NCBI GenBank assembly: GCA_029258695.1
Contig: JARIBR010000219.1
Location: forward strand, 1-9,338
Length of the DNA: 9,338 bases
Direction of reading: 5' to 3'
Origin: Quadrisphaera sp.
GTDB lineage: Bacteria; Actinomycetota; Actinomycetes; Actinomycetales; Quadrisphaeraceae
Part shown: positions 5,549-9,338 of the stretch, one piece after another
Layout: every line of letters begins with the position of its first letter
Numbering within the stretch: the first letter of the stretch is position 1
The notes under the pieces: model-generated
What the model was told of the DNA's origin: nothing
The model's database searches: none
The model's input: the letters and a program-made list of their open reading frames with translations, nothing else
Program-made: the position numbers and the translations under genes

Positions 5549-6346
5549 ATGGCGACGACTGAGGCGACCACTGAGGCGACGGTTCACGCCGACGGGCGGC
5601 TCCCCGACCCGGCTCCCGGCAGCGACGCGGTCGTCCTGCCCGTCGACGACGCCCCGCAGCGGCGCGCGGTGGTGCGGGAGTGGAACGTGGGCCCGGCTGG
5701 GCTGGTGGTCACCGCCGACCTCGCGATGGAGGCCGCCGACGTCACCGAGCTCGCCGGGCGACGGGTGTGGGTGCGCGCGTCGTCACCCGACGGCGGTGCC
5801 CGCGTCATCGAGGGGGTGGCCGGTGCCAACGGACCCCAGCGCCTGCACCTGACGGGGGTGGTGGCGCTCGCGGTCGAGTCCCGCCGCGCTGCTCCTCGGG
5901 CCGCCGCGCGCGCGCCGGTCCGGGTCAGCCTCGACGCCTACGCGCTGGGCCACGCCGCCGACGTCCAGCGCTCGCTGGTGCGTCAGCCGCTGGCCGTGGA
6001 GGCGACCGGCGGGCTGGACGAGGTCGACGAGGTGGACAGGGCCGACGAGCGCGAGGAGCTGGCTGCGGCGGCGGCGCACGGCGAGACCGTCGACCTGTCG
6101 TCCTCCGGCGCGCGCGTGCGGCTCGACCCCGAGGACCTCGAGCGAGCCCGGCGCGCCGGCAGCGTCGGTCTCGACGTGGGTCTGGGCGCCGGCACGGTGC
6201 ACCTCGCCGGCGAGGTCGTGCGCGTCGACGACGACGCGGGGGAGATCGCCGTCCGCTTCGTCGACCTCGATGACGGCGGCCGGGCCACGCTCGAGCGCGC
6301 CGTGCTCACCGAGCTCTCCGCGCGCCACGCCGACGACGCCGGCTGA
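5549..6346 (+). CDS. PilZ-domain protein, probable c-di-GMP receptor
   Basis: Probable cyclic-di-GMP effector in the cytoplasm. 265 residues from the ATG at 5549, chosen for its GGAG site; an in-frame ATG at 5501 would add 16 residues. The N terminus is a low-complexity ATTEATTEAT repeat. Residues about 28-105 look like a beta-rich N-terminal domain of the kind that precedes PilZ in YcgR-type proteins. The PilZ signature is then visible: RxxxR as R113-A-A-P-R117 and DxSxxG as D182-L-S-S-S-G187, followed by strand-rich sequence ending in EIAVRFVDLDD and a C-terminal helix. The motifs are about 65 residues apart, far more than usual, with an acidic segment (about 156-170) between them. Divergent from modA and separated from dusB by 142 bp. 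The stop lies in an 18-bp repeat. In related proteins PilZ controls flagella or exopolysaccharide, but no such genes are in view, so the target is unknown. Confidence 0.85.
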   Translation: MATTEATTEATVHADGRLPDPAPGSDAVVLPVDDAPQRRAVVREWNVGPAGLVVTADLAMEAADVTELAGRRVWVRASSPDGGARVIEGVAGANGPQRLHLTGVVALAVESRRAAPRAAARAPVRVSLDAYALGHAADVQRSLVRQPLAVEATGGLDEVDEVDRADEREELAAAAAHGETVDLSSSGARVRLDPEDLERARRAGSVGLDVGLGAGTVHLAGEVVRVDDDAGEIAVRFVDLDDGGRATLERAVLTELSARHADDAG

Positions 6347-6390
6347 CCCGACGACGCCGGCTGACCCGACGACGCTGGCTGACCCGACGC
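6331..6390. repeat. 18-bp tandem repeat, 3.3 copies, spanning the PilZ-gene stop codon
   Basis: The unit CGACGACGCCGGCTGACC starts at 6331, 6349 and 6367, with one T-for-C change in the third copy, and a partial unit (CGACGC) follows at 6385. The first copy encodes the last residues of the PilZ protein and its TGA (6344-6346). As 18 is a multiple of three, the second and third copies carry TGA in the same frame at 6362-6364 and 6380-6382. Confidence 0.95.
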
Positions 6391-6476
6391 GGCGGGCCGC
6401 GCGGCTGCTCCGAGGCCGCCCGCCCCGCCGGTGACCTGTGGCGCCCTGCTGCGCCGCGTCCTGCGTCGACCGGTGT

Positions 6477-6482
6477 CACCAT
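6477..6482 (+). promoter_or_regulatory. Weak -10 candidate CACCAT before dusB
   Basis: CACCAT keeps the A at position 2 and T at position 6 of TANNNT but lacks the first T. Six bases separate it from the GTG at 6489, matching the geometry of the clearer leaderless promoters in this window. The GGAG at 6483-6486 is only two bases from the GTG, too close for normal ribosome binding, which favours a leaderless reading. Confidence 0.3.
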
Positions 6483-6488
6483 GGAGCG

Positions 6489-7742
6489 GTGACGCAGACC
6501 CTCGCGCCCCCACCGGTGACCGCTCCGTCCCCCGACGACGCCCCCCGGGCGAGCGCCGCGGCGCCCGGGCTCGAGCCCGCGCTGGCGCCCCTGCACCTGG
6601 GGCGCCACACCATCGCGACGCCCGTGGTCCTCGCGCCGATGGCCGGCATCACCAACGCTCCCTTCCGCGCGCTGTGCCGCGAGCACGGCGCAGGGGTGTT
6701 CGTCTCCGAGATGGTGACCTCCCGCGCGCTGGTGGAGCGCTCCGCGGAGTCCCTGCGCCTGGTCCAGCACGAGCCGGGCGCCAGCCCGCGCAGCGTCCAG
6801 CTCTACGGCGTGGACCCCGCGACCGTCGGCGCCGCGGTGACGATGCTCGTCTCCGAGGGCCTCGCGGACCACGTGGACCTCAACTTCGGCTGCCCGGTGG
6901 CGAAGGTCACGCGGCGCGGCGGCGGCTCGGCGCTGCCCTGGAAGACCTCGCTGTTCGCCGCGGTCGTGCGCGCCGCGGTGCGCGCCGCGGACGCTGCGTC
7001 GGACACCGGCGGCGTCCCCGTCACGGTGAAGATGCGCACCGGCATCGACGACGAGCACCTCACCTTCCTCGACGCCGGCCGCGCCGCCCAGGACGAGGGC
7101 GTGGCGGCCGTCGCCCTGCACGGGCGCACCGCCGCCCAGTACTACTCCGGCCAGGCCGACTGGACGGCCATCGCGGCGCTGAAGGAGGCGGTGACGCACG
7201 TGCCGGTGCTCGGCAACGGTGACGTCTTCTCCGCCGACGACGCCCTGGCCATGGTCGCGGCGACCGGGTGCGACGGCGTGGTCGTCGGCCGTGGATGCCT
7301 GGGCCGTCCGTGGCTGTTCGCCGACCTCGCCGCGGCCTTCTCCGGCTCGGGCGCGCGCGTGCGCCCCGGCCTGGACGTCGTCGCGGCGACCCTCTCGCGC
7401 CACGCCCACCTGCTGGTCGAGCACCACGGCGACGAGGTCAAGGGGTGCCGCGACATCCGCAAGCACGTCGCCTGGTACCTCAAGGGCTACGCGGTGGGCG
7501 GGGAGCTGCGCGCCGCCCTCGGCCTCGTGGAGTCCCTGGCCCAGCTCGACGAGCTGCTCTCCCGCCTCGACCACGACCAGCCGTACCCGGGGGAGGGGGC
7601 CGAGGGCAGCCGGGGGCGCACCTCCTCGACGCCGCGGGTGCACCTGCCCGCCGGGTGGCTGGACGACCGGGAGCCGCCGCAGCCGGGCACCGAGGCTGGC
7701 GACATGCTGGCGCGCGCCGAGCTGTCGATCTCCGGCGGCTGA
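6489..7742 (+). CDS. dusB: tRNA-dihydrouridine synthase, DusB/NifR3 family
   Basis: FMN-dependent, NADPH-using enzyme that reduces uridine to dihydrouridine in tRNA. 417 residues from the GTG at 6489; bacterial DusB is usually nearer 320-390, the excess being a Pro/Ala-rich N-terminal extension (1-30) and a polar C-terminal tail (from about 365). TIM-barrel landmarks: LAPMAGITNAPFR (48-60, flavin site), LYGVDP (105-110), LNFGCP (131-136, catalytic Cys135), KMRTG (181-185, Lys181), ALHGRT (209-214, His211), GNGDV (242-246) and VGRGCLGRPW (266-275, phosphate of FMN), then the helical tRNA-binding domain with RKHVAWYLKGY (324-334). A GTG at 6438 would add 17 residues including an odd Cys-rich start and is less likely. 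Four bases separate its stop from dgt, so the two are probably co-translated. Confidence 0.94.
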   Translation: MTQTLAPPPVTAPSPDDAPRASAAAPGLEPALAPLHLGRHTIATPVVLAPMAGITNAPFRALCREHGAGVFVSEMVTSRALVERSAESLRLVQHEPGASPRSVQLYGVDPATVGAAVTMLVSEGLADHVDLNFGCPVAKVTRRGGGSALPWKTSLFAAVVRAAVRAADAASDTGGVPVTVKMRTGIDDEHLTFLDAGRAAQDEGVAAVALHGRTAAQYYSGQADWTAIAALKEAVTHVPVLGNGDVFSADDALAMVAATGCDGVVVGRGCLGRPWLFADLAAAFSGSGARVRPGLDVVAATLSRHAHLLVEHHGDEVKGCRDIRKHVAWYLKGYAVGGELRAALGLVESLAQLDELLSRLDHDQPYPGEGAEGSRGRTSSTPRVHLPAGWLDDREPPQPGTEAGDMLARAELSISGG

Positions 7743-7746
7743 GACG

Positions 7747-9054
7747 GTGGGCCGGCACGCGAGCGCGGGCGGCGCGCAGCGGGGGGACACCTCGCCCGGG
7801 GCCCTCGCGGCCCGGGGCGACTACGACGACCACGCCCGCGCCCGGCTCGTCGGCGAGGCGCCGAAGTCCTCCGCCCGCGGGGACTTCGCCCGCGACCGCG
7901 CGCGCGTCCTGCACTCCTCGGGCCTGCGCCGCCTCGGGGCCAAGACCCAGGTCGTGGGCCCCGGCGACGACGACTTCGCCCGCACCCGCCTGACCCACTC
8001 CCTCGAGGTGGCGCAGGTGGGCCGCGAACTGGCCGACTCCCTGGGGTGCGACCCGGACGTCGTCGACACCGCGTGCCTGGCGCACGACCTCGGGCACCCG
8101 CCCTTCGGCCACCGCGGGGAGGCGGTGCTCGCCGAGATCACCGTCGGCATCGGCGGGTTCGAGGGCAACGCCCAGACGCTGCGCCTGCTCACCCGGCTGG
8201 AGCCCAAGGTCGTCGACCCCGCCACGGGGGCTCCCGCGGGGCTGAACCTCACCCGCGCGAGCCTGGACGCGGCGACGAAGTATCCGTGGGCGGCCGGCGC
8301 GGACCCGCGCGGGCGCTCCGGCAAGTTCGGCCACTACGCCTCCGACGCCCCCGCCTTCGCCTGGATGCGCGAGGGCGCCCCGCCCGCCCGCCGCTGCCAC
8401 GAGGCGCAGGTGATGGACCTCGCCGACGACATCGCCTACAGCGTCCACGACGTGGAGGACGCCGTGGTGGCGCGCCGGGTGGACCTCGGGGACCTCGCCG
8501 AGCCGGCCCACCGCGCCGCCGTCACCGCGGCGGTGGCGACCTACCTCCCGGGCGCCGCGGACGACGAGGTGGCCGCGGCGCTCGACGCGCTGGCCGCCGA
8601 GCGCGGGTGGGTGCGCGGCTTCGACGGCTCGCGCCGCGCCCTGGCGGCCCTGAAGGACCTCACGAGCCAGCTCATCGGCCGCTTCGCCGCAGCGGCGACC
8701 TCGGCCACCCGTGAGGCGGCCGGGGGTGAGCGCCTGGTGCGCTACGCCGCGGACCTCGTGGTGCCCCGCACGACGCTGGTGGAGATCACCGCGCTCAAGG
8801 CCGTCGCGTCGGTGTTCGTCATGATGCCGCGCGAGAGCACCCCGGTCTACGAGCGCCAGCGCGAGGTGGTCGCCGGGCTCGTCGCCGGCCTCGGCGCGCA
8901 CCCCGAGCGCCTCGAGGTGCCCTTCGCCGACGACCACGCCGCGGCGGCCGACGACGCCGGGCGTCTGCGCGCCGTCGTGGACCAGGTGGCCTCGCTCACC
9001 GACTCCTCCGCGCTGGCGTGGTGGGCAGCGGCGAACGGCCCGCCCCTGCCCTGA
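7747..9054 (+). CDS. dgt: Deoxyguanosinetriphosphate triphosphohydrolase-like protein (HD domain)
   Basis: HD-superfamily metal enzyme that hydrolyses dNTPs to deoxynucleosides and triphosphate, affecting nucleotide pools. 435 residues, near the usual 420 of the dGTPase-like family. Metal ligands are in place: H84 (RLTHSLEVAQ), H113-D114 (CLAHDLGHPPFGH) and D227 (MDLADDIAYSVHD). Other hallmarks are GFEGNAQTLRLL (137-148) and GLNLTRASLDAATKYPW (165-181). The first 25 residues are variable. The GTG at 7747, four bases after the dusB stop, is the natural start and implies translational coupling; the frame is open further upstream only as a shadow of dusB. Substrate preference among dNTPs cannot be read from sequence. 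The dusB-dgt-dnaG order recalls other actinobacterial chromosomes. Confidence 0.95.
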   Translation: MGRHASAGGAQRGDTSPGALAARGDYDDHARARLVGEAPKSSARGDFARDRARVLHSSGLRRLGAKTQVVGPGDDDFARTRLTHSLEVAQVGRELADSLGCDPDVVDTACLAHDLGHPPFGHRGEAVLAEITVGIGGFEGNAQTLRLLTRLEPKVVDPATGAPAGLNLTRASLDAATKYPWAAGADPRGRSGKFGHYASDAPAFAWMREGAPPARRCHEAQVMDLADDIAYSVHDVEDAVVARRVDLGDLAEPAHRAAVTAAVATYLPGAADDEVAAALDALAAERGWVRGFDGSRRALAALKDLTSQLIGRFAAAATSATREAAGGERLVRYAADLVVPRTTLVEITALKAVASVFVMMPRESTPVYERQREVVAGLVAGLGAHPERLEVPFADDHAAAADDAGRLRAVVDQVASLTDSSALAWWAAANGPPLP

Positions 9055-9088
9055 TCGGGGCCTGGAGCGCTCGGGGCGGCCCGGCGCC

Positions 9089-9094
9089 TAGCAT
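9089..9094 (+). promoter_or_regulatory. -10 element TAGCAT of a probable leaderless dnaG promoter
   Basis: TAGCAT, fitting TANNNT, is followed by six bases (9095-9100) and the dnaG GTG at 9101. It lies in the 46-bp gap after dgt and shares five of six bases and the exact spacing with the element before the gene at 1599. This suggests dnaG has its own promoter besides possible read-through from dgt. Confidence 0.6.
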
Positions 9095-9100
9095 CGTGGG

Positions 9101-9338
9101 GTGGCAGGGATGATCCGCCGCGAGGACATCGACCTCGTGCGGGAGAAGACGCGCATCGACGAGGTGGTGGGGCAGCAGGTCACCCTCAAGCCCGCCGGGT
9201 CCGGCTCCTTCAAGGGGCTGTGCCCCTTCCACGACGAGCGCAGCCCCTCCTTCACGGTGCGCCCCGCCGTCGGGCTCTACCACTGCTTCGGCTGCGGCGA
9301 GGGCGGCGACGTCTACTCCTTCGTCCAGAAGGTCGACG
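9101..9338 (+). CDS. dnaG: DNA primase, N-terminal part (3' truncated by window edge)
   Basis: Synthesises RNA primers at the replication fork. Only 79 codons are in the window; the full protein is usually 600 or more residues. The visible part is the CHC2 zinc-binding domain: C41-P-F-H44 and C62-F-G-C65 supply the ligands, and around them GLCPFHDERSPSFTV and LYHCFGCGEGGDVYSF are typical of primases. The preceding IRREDIDLVREKTRIDEVVG (5-24) is the usual N-terminal helix region. I chose the GTG at 9101 because the resulting start (VAG) matches the MAG start common in actinobacterial primases and sits at the leaderless position. An ATG at 9110 is an alternative that would remove three residues. 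Confidence 0.97.
   Translation, partial: MAGMIRREDIDLVREKTRIDEVVGQQVTLKPAGSGSFKGLCPFHDERSPSFTVRPAVGLYHCFGCGEGGDVYSFVQKVD

Noticed and set aside
5396..5587. Upstream extension of modA to 5587
   Set aside because: It would bury the signal peptide behind 64 residues without family similarity and would overlap the PilZ gene start; the ATG at 5395 fits both the signal peptide and the promoter spacing.
6306..7790. Minus-strand open frame opposite dusB (494 codons)
   Set aside because: Shadow of dusB; composition is that of antisense high-GC coding sequence, and part of it is the 18-bp repeat read backwards.
7480..8937. Long minus-strand open frame opposite dusB and dgt (485 codons)
   Set aside because: It is antisense to two genes with full family motifs. 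Its translation is an Arg/Gly/Val/His-rich string without any recognisable domain. Long antisense frames are expected at this GC content.

Overview
The window is a stretch of very GC-rich bacterial chromosome with strong G/C preference at third codon positions, many GTG starts and several probable leaderless transcripts. Together with the gene content (dimeric GlyRS, a dusB-dgt-dnaG run, a modABC operon and a PilZ protein) this points to a high-GC actinobacterium. The PilZ gene would fit a motile or c-di-GMP-signalling lineage, but no genus can be named from the sequence alone.

Layout. Bases 1-1323 hold the 3' part of glyS on the plus strand. A 275-bp non-coding gap follows, with a long perfect-armed hairpin (probable terminator) and then a promoter preceded by 9-bp-phased GTCAC repeats. 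This promoter leads directly into a small unknown gene (1599-1976, plus). That gene converges, with a 7-bp gap, on a minus-strand block running from 5395 down to 1984: modA, modB, modC and a single-domain response regulator. The modA and modB coding regions overlap by 4 bp (GTGA), and modC can be read as starting the same way. Divergent from modA, across about 150 bp, is a PilZ-domain gene (5549-6346, plus), which ends inside an 18-bp tandem repeat that carries its stop codon three times in frame. The rest is housekeeping: dusB (6489-7742), dgt (7747-9054, 4 bp after dusB) and the start of dnaG (9101 to the window end), all plus strand.

How it works together. GlyRS charges tRNA-Gly, DusB makes dihydrouridine in tRNA, Dgt hydrolyses dNTPs and DnaG primes replication. 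These are conserved information-processing genes. Between glyS and dusB lies what looks like a lineage-specific insert: high-affinity molybdate import (ModA binding protein, ModB channel, ModC ATPase with a TOBE/Mop-like tail) with a stand-alone CheY-like receiver at the end of its operon and a c-di-GMP receptor gene on its other flank. No sensor kinase, DNA-binding output domain or ModE-like regulator is present.

No CRISPR array, tRNA, rRNA, transposase or phage gene is visible. The most interesting points are the receiver attached to the mod operon, the missing Q-loop glutamine and low-complexity insertions in ModC, the unusual PilZ spacing, the repeat-borne triple stop, and the recurring TANNNT-N6-start promoter geometry.
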